A stretch of 64,000 nt of DNA. It comes from Chaetoderma sp. LZ-2023a. Lineage: Eukaryota > Mollusca > Caudofoveata > Chaetodermatida > Chaetodermatidae. Both the position numbers and the translations under genes were made by a program. The stretch lies in contig CM067367.1 in assembly GCA_034401795.1 (NCBI GenBank), forward strand, positions 79,791,079 to 79,855,078, in the 5' to 3' direction. A model generated the notes under the pieces. The model was not told where the DNA came from. It saw only the letters and a list, made by a program, of their open reading frames with translations, and did no database searches. Positions 32,000 through 42,488 of the stretch are shown here, one piece after another (position 1 is the first letter of the stretch; every line of letters starts with the position of its first letter).

Positions 32000-32119
32000 G
32001 TTCTGCGTCCACGTGGTTATGACGTCATGGCAATATTTTGAAGATAATCAAGAAGGGGTTTCCATGAATAACTCATCCATTTCTTAACCGATTTTGAAAT
32101 GGTTTACAGATTTAAAAAG

Positions 32120-32160
32120 CCCGTTGAATTCTGGTCTTGATTAATGCCAGATTCAACGGG
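32120..32160. repeat. Hairpin CCCGTTGAATTCTGG / CCAGATTCAACGGG
   Basis: Two arms of 14-15 bp are separated by about 11 bp, with one bulged base. It lies between the promoter-like cluster and the CR1-like LINE. The role is unknown. Confidence 0.6.
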
Positions 32161-32628
32161 AACAGGCAATGAATAAGGATTACAGGGTACCATCTCTGTA
32201 CACTAAAAGCGCTATCCCATCTTGGTCGTAAACTACGTGCTCCATCAAAAATAGCATCTAGGCGCGTGCATGTGCATCATGCGTTTTAACGAACTTTGTC
32301 GTTTTCGCAACGCGATCTCATAGGTCTACACACGCTTATGGCTCTACTCAGGGGGCGTGTTCAGGGAACGAATCCAGGACGGGCGGCGCGTACCCAGCTT
32401 AGCTGGTATGGCCGGTACCCGACCGGTCAATCCGAAATACACATCGCCGCTGTCTGTAACGGTTGCCCAACAACGATTCCAGAAGAGACGCCAGCACAGA
32501 GAGCCTTGGAATTCCTCCTACTCGGAGCCAGCAATTACATAGCCAGGAGATGCCGTTATTGCATAAATCTGCTAAGCGTGTTACGAGGTGACCTCAAGAA
32601 AGCAGGACTCGGTACACCCAAGTCAGGA

Positions 32629-35029
32629 ATAATTGTCCTGATTTATACTCACGAATCAATAAATGCCAAGGATTGTGATACATTAAATACTCATTGCTTC
32701 AACGAGTCAGTGTAGACATCATGGATCTCCCAACAAAAAGAAACGATCCTTGTTGGATGCATTTATAGAAGTCCAAACTCGGAAGGCCCAGACAACAAAA
32801 ATCTGCTAAACATGGCAGGTGAGTTTGGCGCTGACCACATTCTTATAGCAGGGGACTTCAATCTCAGTAGAATTAACTGGAGCACTGGCCTTTCAACTAA
32901 TGGAGAGGAAGATGCATTTCTGGATTCTACTAACAATATTTTTCTACAACAACTACTTACTAAACCAACAAGGCATAGAATAAATCAGAAATCTAATCTA
33001 CTGGATCTCGTCTTAGTAAACAACACGAACATTGTCCATGAAATAATCCACTTACCGCCTCTAGGTAAAAGTGATCACGACATTCTCCAAATTTCACTGC
33101 ACCCGAACATTTTAATCCATACCAAACAGACAATTAAATCCAAACTACTATTGAATAAAGGTAGGTATGCTGACATGCGAACAGAGTTAGGAATGATGGA
33201 CTGGCAAATGCTGAACGAACTCGATACGAATGAAGCATGGAACCTATTACACAGAAAATTAATTACTATGAAAGAGCAATATATTCCTACCGCTAGGCAA
33301 CAGGGCAGAAAGAAACATCTCTGGATTGACCACACCGCATCACAGTCACTTACACTAAAGAATCGAGCCTACAAAAAGTATAAGAAAACTAAGAAAACTA
33401 CAGATTATGAACTTTACAAGACTGCCAGAAACACAGCTACATCATCCATCCGAAAAACCAAACAGTCCTTCGAACGAAAAGTGGTGTCTGAAAGTAAAAA
33501 TAACCCTACAGCATTTTGGAACTATGTAAAATGCAAAACAATGCTACATGAATCGATTAGTCATCTCCGTAACCCAGATATTGGCACCATTAGCACAGAT
33601 CACAAAGAAAAAGCAAATATCCTCAACAACTTCTCAAGTATCTTCACTTCTGAGGACTTGCATAATATACCAAGTATCAGCAATAGGGCCACCAGCACTA
33701 TTTTAGACAGTATATTAATAACACATATGGCTATTGAGAACAATCTGAAAGCCCTCAATCCAAATAAAAGCAATTGCCCAGACGAAACTCCAGTGAGAAT
33801 ACTAATTGAAGTAGCCAAGGAAATTAGTGTACCTTTATGCATCAGCTTTAACAAATCTCTTGAAGAAGGTGTACTACCAAACATCTGGAAATTGGCAAAT
33901 GTGTGCTGCATATACAAGAAAGGTTAAAAAACTGATCCAAATAACTACAGACCAATTAGCCTTACCTGCACCCAGTGCAAGGTCCTTGAGTCCTTTGTTA
34001 GGGACAGTATCGTAAACTATTTGGAAGAAGCCAACCTATTCTCTACATGCCAGCACGGTTTCAGACATAACAGATCATGCAAAACTCAACTGCTAGAGTA
34101 TCTCGAATACATAACGACTAAGCTTGATGCAAAAGAATCTGTTGATGCTGTATATCTGGATTTCTCCAAGGCTTTCGATACAGTACCACATAAAAGACTC
34201 CAATCAAAATTGCAAATCTACGGTATAGGAAATACAGTAATCAAGTGGATGGAAAACTATTTAACAAATAGAAAACAAAGAGTAAGAATTAATGATGCAA
34301 CATCAGATTGGGCAGATGTAACTAGTGGCGTACCACAAGGAAGTGTTCTTGGGCCTGCCCTTTTTCTAATTTACATAAATGATCTACCAGAATCACTAAC
34401 CTGCCACTGCAAAATATTTGTCGATGACACGAAAATATATGGAGACCCATCCACTAATGACATCCAAGATAACATAGACAAGGTATGCGAGTGGTCCCGG
34501 ACATGGCAACTAGGCTTCAATACAAGTAAAACGCATGTCTTACATTTTGGCAGTAACAGTTCCCGAATCCAATACTCTATGACAACTGGTTTAAACGACA
34601 ATCCCAGCTATTAGAAAGAGTACAACGTCGGGCAACAAACTTATTACCACAAATTAGAGACTACAGCTACACAGAAAGACTCAGAACCCTAAATCTAATG
34701 TCATTGAAATACAGAAGATTTCGAGGAGACTTAATCGAAACATACAAAATCCTTAATGCTATGTACAACATTGACAAAAGCAGCTTCTTCGAACTCTCCA
34801 CTAATATACACACACTAGAGGACATAAGTTCAAGCTCAACATGAAACGCAGCACTAAGGATATTCGCAAATACATTTTTCTCTAACAGAGTGGTACCCTA
34901 TTGGAATTCACTTCCAGCAACAGTTATAGAGGCACCAACGGTTGAATCCTTCAAAAGTAAACTAGACAAGCATTTCAAAGAAATGCTTCATGATTTTGAC
35001 GAAAACATGATTTGCATAAAGAGACACTA
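32629..35029 (+). pseudogene. CR1-like LINE ORF2: endonuclease and reverse transcriptase, broken
   Basis: The endonuclease begins mid-domain (IVLIYTHESINAKDC), passes an in-frame TAG near 32713, and continues GCIYRSPNSEGPDNKN, HILIAGDFNLSRINW, LLDLVLVNN and LGKSDHDILQ. The RT starts NPNKSNCPDETPVRIL, has a TAA at 33925-33927, then NNYRPISLTCTQCKVLE, FRHNRSCKTQLLEYLEYI, VDAVYLDFSKAFDTVPHKRL and GVPQGSVLGPALFLIYIND. The catalytic box reads FVDDTKIYG where CR1 normally has FADD. A frameshift near 34600 leads into the C-terminal block QLLERVQRRATNLLPQIRD and VPYWNSLPATVIEAPTVESF. It is 5'-truncated within the endonuclease. Confidence 0.88.
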
Positions 35030-35607
35030 GCGTAGAGAAGGAGACCCGGATAGCGATAAACACATTGAACAGGCCATATGCTTATCAGACCATCACAAAG
35101 TCATACTGCAGTTCTACCAATACAGTGGAGTGATTTTGGAGTAGCCTCTGCATAAACAAGAACATGCTCGGTAGTGATTCCAATCACCGGTAGATAATCT
35201 CTGCTCCCACGTCCACACTTTGTGGTTGCATGAAGAGACACTTGCATAGAGGACAGAGAATGAAAACAACAACAATTAGATGAACCACGGCCTCCACAAG
35301 TGAACATGCAAACAAATGCTAGGCACAGCAGGGTATGACCATGAGTGTAGGCGGCACACCGCAGCTGGCGCGGGGAACACCCATCTGCATCATAGCATTT
35401 TCCAAAACACAGCTAAAGTTTTAAATCTAATGTCACTGATATACTGACAGTTTCGAGGAGACTTAATTTAGCGACAATGGTCAAATCATTCAAATACAAA
35501 CTAGATAGATCTATTTCAAAGAACAATCTTTTGAATTGAACTGAGCTAGCTATACGATAATAAAAAACACTGAGGCAATAACAAGCCAATGGGTTATGGC
35601 TCGTAAA

Positions 35608-35642
<35 letters not shown>

Positions 35643-35650
35643 GAATGTAC
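35030..35650 (+). mobile_element. 3' region of the CR1-like LINE with a duplicated fragment and (ATG)n tail
   Basis: Bases 35411-35525 repeat in degraded form two parts of the ORF end (AATCTAATGTCA.TGA.ATAC, TTTCGAGGAGACTTAAT and AAACTAGA..AAGCATTTCAAAG), so a second truncated copy of the same LINE sits here. It ends CCAATGGGTTATGGCTCG and nine to ten ATG/GAT units (35609-35641), a plausible LINE 3' tail. Confidence 0.6.
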
Positions 35651-35739
35651 CTATGAAATCTAGGCATTTCGGTTGAGGACAAAACACATTGGGCTGATTG
35701 CAACTACAGCCGCAGAATACAGTAATCATACATACATTT

Positions 35740-36953
35740 TAATGTACTGCTATGAAATATGGAGCCCTTACTTTCTCAAGGGACTCAATCAGCATGGTTG
35801 TAAACCTATTTGTGACACCACACCAGCCGAGCGTGTTTCTATTAAATTTGGTAAATACCCCCTTGGCACTACCAGAAAACCCCCACAAACGATGCTGTTC
35901 GTGACGAACTAGGCCAGCACGCCCTCCAGACACTGGTTGACGCATGCTATTAAATACTGGTTCATCCATATTTCAACAGGCGTGCTCCGAATCTCGCTAG
36001 AGCTTCAACCATTTTAAACTGGTCCTTTTATATTAAGGAGCTATGCGATAATTTTGGCTCGACCCATATTTGAAATAGTCAGGGTTCCGGTTTCCATAAT
36101 TCTGACGCAAAAATATTGAACTATTCAATGCAGTCTCGATATGTAAATCACTAGTTAGCAAAATTGCGTTCATATGGGCTATTCAAATCAGATTTTAAAC
36201 TTGAAAATTACTTGATTAGTACCCACAACTTGGCACAACGCAAAGAATTTACCAAGCTTAGAATTAATGAGCATAGCCTTCAAGTTGAATGGACCTTTCC
36301 ATTTTTAGCTATGCCCCGCCCATCACTAGCTAAGCGCCACCAACACCTCGCCGTGTTTGGATTGATCGATTCCCGAATGCCCTAGCTATCAATTTCCTGA
36401 AAACTATACAGGGAAGCTGTTGAATATTTTGTAACTAATTAGACTGGGTGCTGTTGCTGCCATAGGCAGCAACAGCGCCCAGTCAAATTAGTTTCAAAAT
36501 ATTCAACAGAATATTTATTAAATAGTAAAAGCAAACAGTTTGTACAACAGCCCATAGACCGTCATCAAATATGCGTTCGTGACGTACTTATCGACGTCAT
36601 TCATGACGTCATTCATTATGATGTCATTGTACACATCACGCAGTTCATTATAACGTCATATGATGGGTGGGTACTCTGGAAAGGTGAATTGGGCAGGCGC
36701 CGTAGGCTAATAAAACCATTGAGCAGAGGAGGATGTGTGAAATTTGCAAAACTGGCGGTATTGAAGATGCAAAACATGTTCTCTAAAGCCAGCCCTATGA
36801 CATTGATAGGCGGTTCTTGTTTAATACTCTAGATACATTCACCAACTTCTCGTCTCTGAATGATTACGACAAGTTTTGTTTTCTAATGTCTTATAACGAT
36901 GCTGGTGTAGAAATTTCCAATTACATATTAAATTTTGTCCAGAAATGCCTCTA
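35740..36953 (+). pseudogene. Second LINE type, C-terminal remnants split by a MITE
   Basis: Three pieces run in order. CYEIWSPYFLKGLNQHG..KFGKYPLGTTRKPP and then AVRDELGQHALQTLVD lie at 35740-35970. SYGLFKSDFKLENYLIS with NLAQRKEFTKLRINEHSLQVE is at 36164-36286. After the MITE at 36293-36685 the frame continues EQRRMCEICKTGGIEDAKHV and ends NYILNFVQKCL before a TAA near 36953. The same architecture appears at 58575-59420. Stops and shifts show it is dead. Confidence 0.7.
36293..36685 (+). mobile_element. Palindromic CRE-rich MITE, copy I, reference copy
   Basis: The ends are ACCTTTCCA and TGGAAAGGT. Inside come TAGCTATGCCCCGCCC, GTTTGGATTGATCGATTCC, and a near-perfect hairpin at 36415-36510 whose loop is CTGCCATAGGCAGC. 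Then come TTTATTAAATAGTAAA, TTTGTACAAC and an arm with TGACGTCATTCATGACGTCA-type sites. Flanks GAATGG and GAATTGG may be the target duplication. It interrupts a LINE ORF, so it moved after the LINE. Confidence 0.85.
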
Positions 36954-37004
36954 AAAACGGTATTCCATCAGCCATATAAATTGATAAGAGTAGCGTACTA
37001 ATGA

Positions 37005-37270
37005 ACCTTCCAGAGTAATGACGTCATATGACGTCAAACTCAGCTAAGTGGCGTGTAGGATGACGTCATAATCATTACGTCATAACTGATTCTATACGGC
37101 CCGGCCCGTCTTTAACTCTTAATAGTCCGACACGTTGTACAAATTGTATGTCTCTACTATTTAATAAACATGCTGTTGAATATTTTGAAAAGAATTTGAC
37201 TGGGCGCTGTTGCTGACATAGGCAGCAACAGCACCCAGTCAAATTAGTTTCAAAATATTCAACAGCTTAC
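37005..37270 (-). mobile_element. Palindromic CRE-rich MITE, copy J (inverted, left arm absent)
   Basis: It begins ACCTTCCAGAGTAATGACG with two overlapping CRE sites (ATGACGTCATATGACGTCA), then ACGTTGTACAAATTGTATG, ACTATTTAATAAACATGC and the full hairpin core 37170-37262. It stops in the GCTTACCTGTATAG arm and abuts a 156-bp-unit element. With copy I it makes an inverted pair flanking the LINE tail. Confidence 0.8.
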
Positions 37271-37284
37271 CTGTATAGTTTGGT

Positions 37285-37805
37285 ATAGAATGGCCAAGTG
37301 AGCTTATGCCATGGCGACCGTCTGTCCATCTGTCCGTCCGTCATTCATCGTCCGTCCGTCAACTTGTGCTTTAAAATGTATCTCCTCATATACCTCTTGG
37401 CAGATTTTAATCAAATTTGGCTAGAAGGATCCTACGAAGGTAGGCTCTAGAACTCCTATTCAGATTTTTGATTCGTTAATTTTTTGGGTGAAAATCTTAG
37501 ATTTTATAAAAATTTACCGGAAAGTGTCAAAACGCATCTCCTCCTTAGCTTTTTGACAGAATTCAGCCAAATTTGTCTTGAACGGTCCTATAATGGTAGG
37601 TTCTAGAACGCCTATTCAGATTTTTGATTCGTCAATTTTTTGGGTGAAAATCTTGGATTTTGTAAAAAATTTACCGGAAAGTGTCAAAATGCATCTCCCT
37701 CCTTAGCTTCATGACAGATTTCAACTAAATTTTCCTGGAAGGATCCTATAGTGATAGGCTCTAGAACTACTATTCAGAATTTTGAAATTTAGGCCTCTTG
37801 TCTTG
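37285..37805 (+). repeat. Second copy of the 156-bp-unit element (three units)
   Basis: GGCCAAGTGAGCTTATGCC and ATGGCGACCGTCTGTCC match the left edge at 11660-11690. Three units follow with TTCAGATTTTTGATTCG at about 37455, 37610 and 37765. It ends in TTTAGGCCTCTTGTCTTG, matching GGGCCTCTTGTTTGG at 13501. The outermost left motif is missing. Confidence 0.8.
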
Positions 37806-37914
37806 TTTTATACATTGCCATTGTGTCATTTTAAGTGTTTGTTTTATTGTGCAATATGCGTACACCATAATGGTTGGTATTTTATCGCAATAAATTGATC
37901 GATTGATTGATTGT

Positions 37915-38485
37915 GTATTTAACAATTGAGCTGAACCCTGAAATAGTCTTCACTTAGCAAGCGTATTGTATGGAAGCCCTGAAAGGCTGTCTGCGAAAAA
38001 ATATCTCGAGCACTCGGCTTAATATCTCGAGGGCTTAATATCTCGAGCGCTCGCTCGACTTAATACGTCGAGTATTTAACAATCGAGCTGAACCCTGAAA
38101 CAGTCTTCACTTAGCAAGCGTATTGTACGGAAGCCCTGAAGGGCTATGTCTGCGAATAAATATCTCGAGCGCTCGGCTTAATATCTCGAGGGCTTAACAT
38201 CTCGAGCGCTCAACTTAATACGTCGAGTATTTAACAATCGAGCTGAACCATGAAATAGTCTTCACTTAGCAAGCGTATTGTACGGAAGCCCTGAAGGGCT
38301 ATGTCTGCGAAAAAATATCTCGAGCGCTCGGCTTAATATCTCGAGGGCTTAATATCTCGAACGCTCGACTTAATACGTCGAGCGCTCGAGATAATTATGT
38401 CAAGCGCCCGAAATAATTATATCGAGTGCTCAACATATTATCTCGAGCGCTCAACATAATTATCTCGAGCGCTCGAGATAATTTT
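37915..38485 (+). repeat. Tandem repeat, units of 153-159 bp rich in TCGAGCGCTCGA palindromes
   Basis: Units start TATTTAACAATCGAGCTGAA at 37916, 38070 and 38229. Each holds CTTCACTTAGCAAGCGTATTG, GAAGCCCTGAAGGGCT and three or four TATCTCGAGCGCTCG-like palindromes. The array ends with shorter ATAATTATCTCGAGCGCTC repeats (38370-38485). An inverted relative lies at 57970-58145. Confidence 0.85.
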
Positions 38486-38584
38486 TATACCACCGGATCT
38501 ATTACTGCCGTAGGCGAGCCACGTTTTAACGACACATGTTACATCCGCTGCAGCAGCAACAACAGCAGCGACATCGGTAGCGGC

Positions 38585-38646
<62 letters not shown>

Positions 38647-38798
38647 GGCGGGGGCGGCTACGGCTATTGTGGTGTAGGTGTTGTTGGTGCTGTTGGTGGT
38701 GATGCTGGTGGTGGTGGTGGTTGTGGTGGTGTTGGAGGTGGTGGTAGTGGTAGTTGTAGTTGTTGTGGTGGTGGTAGTAGTTGTAGTGGTTGTAGTAT

Positions 38799-38852
<54 letters not shown>

Positions 38853-38854
38853 TG

Positions 38855-38901
<47 letters not shown>

Positions 38902-38905
38902 CGAA
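38585..38905. repeat. AGT/GGT trinucleotide arrays
   Basis: A pure AGT run at 38586-38643, a degenerate GGT/AGT stretch to 38795, and a second nearly pure run to 38900. The long poly-Ser, poly-Val and poly-Leu frames here are consequences of the repeat, not genes. Confidence 0.95.
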
Positions 38906-39430
38906 GTGAACGCACGCGTTAATTAGCTCAGCAATTGCTGCCCGAATTTGCTAGTTTCTAGCGCGATTTTGTTGATAAATTTTATACATATATTTCGTAT
39001 TACTATTTCCTTTCAAACTTTATGTTTAATTTGTGAATTCTTGTCTTGGTTGGAGCAGATTTTGTGTCTCCGTTTTCTAAAGGCACTCCTGTTAGCTGGC
39101 GGATTTCGCCATTTAATAGGACGCCTCTTACTGTGGTCAATGCAATACATTTCTTCCCGCGCCGGTATGCTATTTCTATAGTTAGTTGGATAGCGCATTA
39201 TATTTTGGCAAGATCGCTTGAGTGAGTTTCAAGATTCAAGATTCACGATTATTTATTTTCATATAACACATAGATTTTACATTTACACAACAGGCAGTCC
39301 ACCAAAGGCTGAGCCTATACAGCGGTGGACCCCTTACATTTAACATATAATAAACATATAATTCAGTAATAGTTGGATCATTGGTGAAGATAATATAATA
39401 TTTACATGTATACATTTAAGACAATAGACA

Positions 39431-39536
<106 letters not shown>

Positions 39537-39570
39537 GAATGGGGAAAACACATGCATATCTTGTTTACAA

Positions 39571-39612
<42 letters not shown>

Positions 39613-39657
39613 CATATAATAATACGGCCTAATTTGTATCAACATTTCTTCGTGCAG

Positions 39658-39727
<70 letters not shown>

Positions 39728-39782
39728 TTTATCATCATCATATATAACAATGCGGCCTAATTTGTATCAACATTTCTTGGTG

Positions 39783-39847
<65 letters not shown>

Positions 39848-39916
39848 TTATTTTTATTATACACAACTGCATCATCCGCATCAACAATTACGGATGCATT
39901 ATTATTATTATTATTG
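39571..39916. repeat. Compound ATT array with a repeated 48-bp spacer
   Basis: Four ATT blocks are separated by spacers. Spacers 1 and 2 (39613-39657 and 39733-39784) share GCGGCCTAATTTGTATCAAC and ATTTCTT.GTGCA; spacer 3 is a weaker relative (CATCCGCATCAACAATTACG). Block plus spacer therefore behaves as a higher-order unit. Confidence 0.85.
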
Positions 39917-40022
39917 CAGATGTGTATTTTACATTCTAGTGGTTATCCTGGCAACTGGGTACATACTTGTTTTTGTACTGCCATGGTGGTGACTTCTGCA
40001 TTCATGTCATTGGTTTGGATTT

Positions 40023-42211
40023 TTAGTATCTTTCTAAGATTATTATTTTAATATTTTGTTTAAAAGAGCTTTGTGTTAGAATTTGTGTGCGTATATTTAT
40101 ATCTGTGTTGTTCCAGAGATGTATTGCTTGGTGAGATGGTTTTTGTGTAGCTGTCATTGTTCTGTAATAGGTTTGGTGTAAGTTATTCTTAGTTCGTGTG
40201 TTGTGCGAGTGTATATCGGAGTTGTTCCTAAAAAGGTTTGATAATGAGGAGGGTAGATTGCCATTATGGTAGTCCCTTAAGATAGTGTATAGTTGGACAG
40301 CTCCAATGTCTTCAAGTTTTAGCATTTTTTCGGTTTTAAAGACATCCTGGCCCTCTGCTGGCTGTGCGAATGATTTGATTGCCTGCTTTTGTAGTGATTT
40401 TAGATGTGCTAGTTTAGTTTTATGCGTGTTGGTCCATATTACATTGCAATATGTGATATGTGGAAGGATCAGTGTACAATATAGAGTTTTTAGAATATTA
40501 GGGGGGGGGGGGAGATATGGCTTAAGTCTGTGCGTAATACTTATGTTCTTTGCTACCTTGGATCTCACTATTTCTATATGCTTCTCCCAGGTTAAGCTTT
40601 TATCCAGATAGACGCAGAGAAATTTGACATATTGTGCTTCGTGAATTTCTTGATTATTTACATGCATTTTGGGGAGAGCTATTTGTTTTAAATTCTTAGA
40701 TTTTTTGAAAAGTATATAGCTAGTTTTATCGACATTCAGAGATAATTTATTCACTTTAAGCCAGTCTATGATTTTTTTTCATTTCATTATTTACATACTT
40801 GTATATAGTGTCTATGTCTTTGTGACTACAAAAGGCATTGGTATCATCCGCAAACAATATTAGTGAGAGGTGATTACATGCTTTGGGTAGGTCATTCATG
40901 TATAGTAAAAACAACAGAGGTCCAAGAATTGATCCTTGTGGAACGCCACAGACTAATTTCCTGTCCCCTGACATGGCCCCACTGAATTTTACACATTGTG
41001 CTCTGTTAGTTAAATAGCTATATATCCAATTTAATGCAATGCCCCTAATTCCATAGTGGGCTAGTTTTTAAAGTGATATTTCATGATCAATAGTATCGAA
41101 TGCTTTGGAGAGGTCCAAGAATACACCTAGAGTGTGTTCATTTCTCTCAAGGGATGTGGTTAATTTTTCAAGCATATCCACAATGGCAAGCATGGTAGAG
41201 TGTTTTTCTCTGAAGCCGTACTGGGATTCGTAGATTATAGAGTTTTTATTAAGATATTTTATAGTTCTATTGTAGTATAATCTTTCCAGAAGTTTAGAGA
41301 AAAGCGGAAGTACTGAGACTGGCCTATAGTTAGTAAAATCAGATGGGTCTTTAGCTTTGAATATAGGTGTTACGCATGCAGTTTTTAATCGGGATGGAAA
41401 TATACCCTATGAAAATGATAGATTGCAGATGTGATTCAGTAGAGTTAGTATTTCTCTAGCACAGTTTTTAAAGATTTTCCATTTAAAGTTATCAATGCCG
41501 GCACTCTTAGTTGGGTTAATTTTCATTAAGATTTTGTAAATTTCTTCATTGTCAGTAGAGGTCAGGAACATTGAGGATTGGTAGTCGCCTGTCAGATAGT
41601 CTTGCACATTTATTCCAGGACTGGTCTGTATTTTTTTTAGAAAAAGTAGGACCAATATTTATAAAGTATTCATTAAATTTATCCGCAATTTCTTCTTTGT
41701 CAGTTATAATTGTATTATTATAAATGAACCGGGATGTTTCTGAACTGCCTTTTTGTTTATTCAATACTGTTTTTTTAATATTAATTTCCATGTTTCTTTT
41801 ATATTGTTCTTTTGCTCTTCAAATTTATAGTGATACTCGTTTATCTTTGCCGTCCTGATTATCTGATTTAATCTGTTTCTGTACTTTTTAAATTGTGCAT
41901 CATTATTTCTTGTTGGAAATTTTATAAAATTTAAATACATCTTATTCTTCTTATGACAGGCAACTATCAATCCTGTTGTTAACCAGGGTTTAGTAGGGTT
42001 TTGTTTAAACTTTTATTTTTTTTAGTGGAAAGCTTGATTCATAAATGTTAGTGCAAAGAGTATGGAATGCGTTGTAGGCATCTTCACATGTCTGGCACTC
42101 TATTATCTGATTCCAGTTTATATTTGCCATATATTCCTTTGTCATTTGTAAGCGCAAGCCTAGCACTTTGATTATAGAAATCTTTATAGTCAGTTGGCTG
42201 TCCCCGGTCAA
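40023..42211 (-). pseudogene. Minus-strand LINE ORF2: RT and C-terminal domain, 5'-truncated
   Basis: From 42211 downward it reads a linker with ANINWNQIIECQTCEDAYNAF and NPTKPWLTTGLIVACHKKN. The RT blocks are KINPTKSAGIDNFKWKIFKN, NYRPVSVLPLFSKLLERL, QYGFREKHSTMLAIVD, VFLDLSKAFDTIDHE, GVPQGSILGPLLFLLYMND and LILFADDTN. The thumb and C-terminus follow with LNVDKTSYILFKKSKN, WEKHIEIVRSKVAKN and LYCTLILPHITYCNVIW. Both Asp motifs of RT are intact, but stops and shifts occur near 40755, 41070, 41400 and 41640. The endonuclease is missing. It belongs to the L2/CR1/Rex-like group. A likely 3' UTR runs toward 39230, where GATTCAAGATTCACGATT resembles a LINE end. Confidence 0.85.
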
Positions 42212-42224
42212 CTCGAACAGACTA

Positions 42225-42340
42225 ACAAATATATAACTGTAATATGTTAGTATGCATTAGGAAACCACTTTAATCGGTTAGGTGTTAGTGAACCACTTAG
42301 AAAGTGGTTCAAACTAACAAATATACGACTGTACTATCTA
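42225..42340. repeat. Direct repeat ACTAACAAATATA.GACTGTA..AT
   Basis: GACTAACAAATATATAACTG (42228) recurs as AACTAACAAATATACGACTG (42308), about 80 bp later, with AACCACTTTAATCGG / GAACCACTTAGAAAGTGGTT between them. It lies exactly between the truncated minus-strand LINE and the 5' end of the Tx1-like LINE. It may be target-site material or a tandem promoter unit. Confidence 0.5.
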
Positions 42341-42488
42341 TTCGTATATTTGTTGGTAGGTGTCAGGGTTTCAAAAAGGGACACTATTTATTTAGTGTTT
42401 AGCTCTTTCCCTGACGTCTTGGTAGTATATATTTGTATTATTCCTTATATATTGTATTAGTATGGGTTTCCTCTTTTATTAAAACACC

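Noticed and set aside
35608..35641. Poly-His ORF on the minus strand
   Set aside because: It is the ATG/CAT repeat tail of the CR1-like LINE.
38426..38926. Gly/Ser-, Val- and Leu-rich ORFs
   Set aside because: Artefacts of AGT/GGT repeats.
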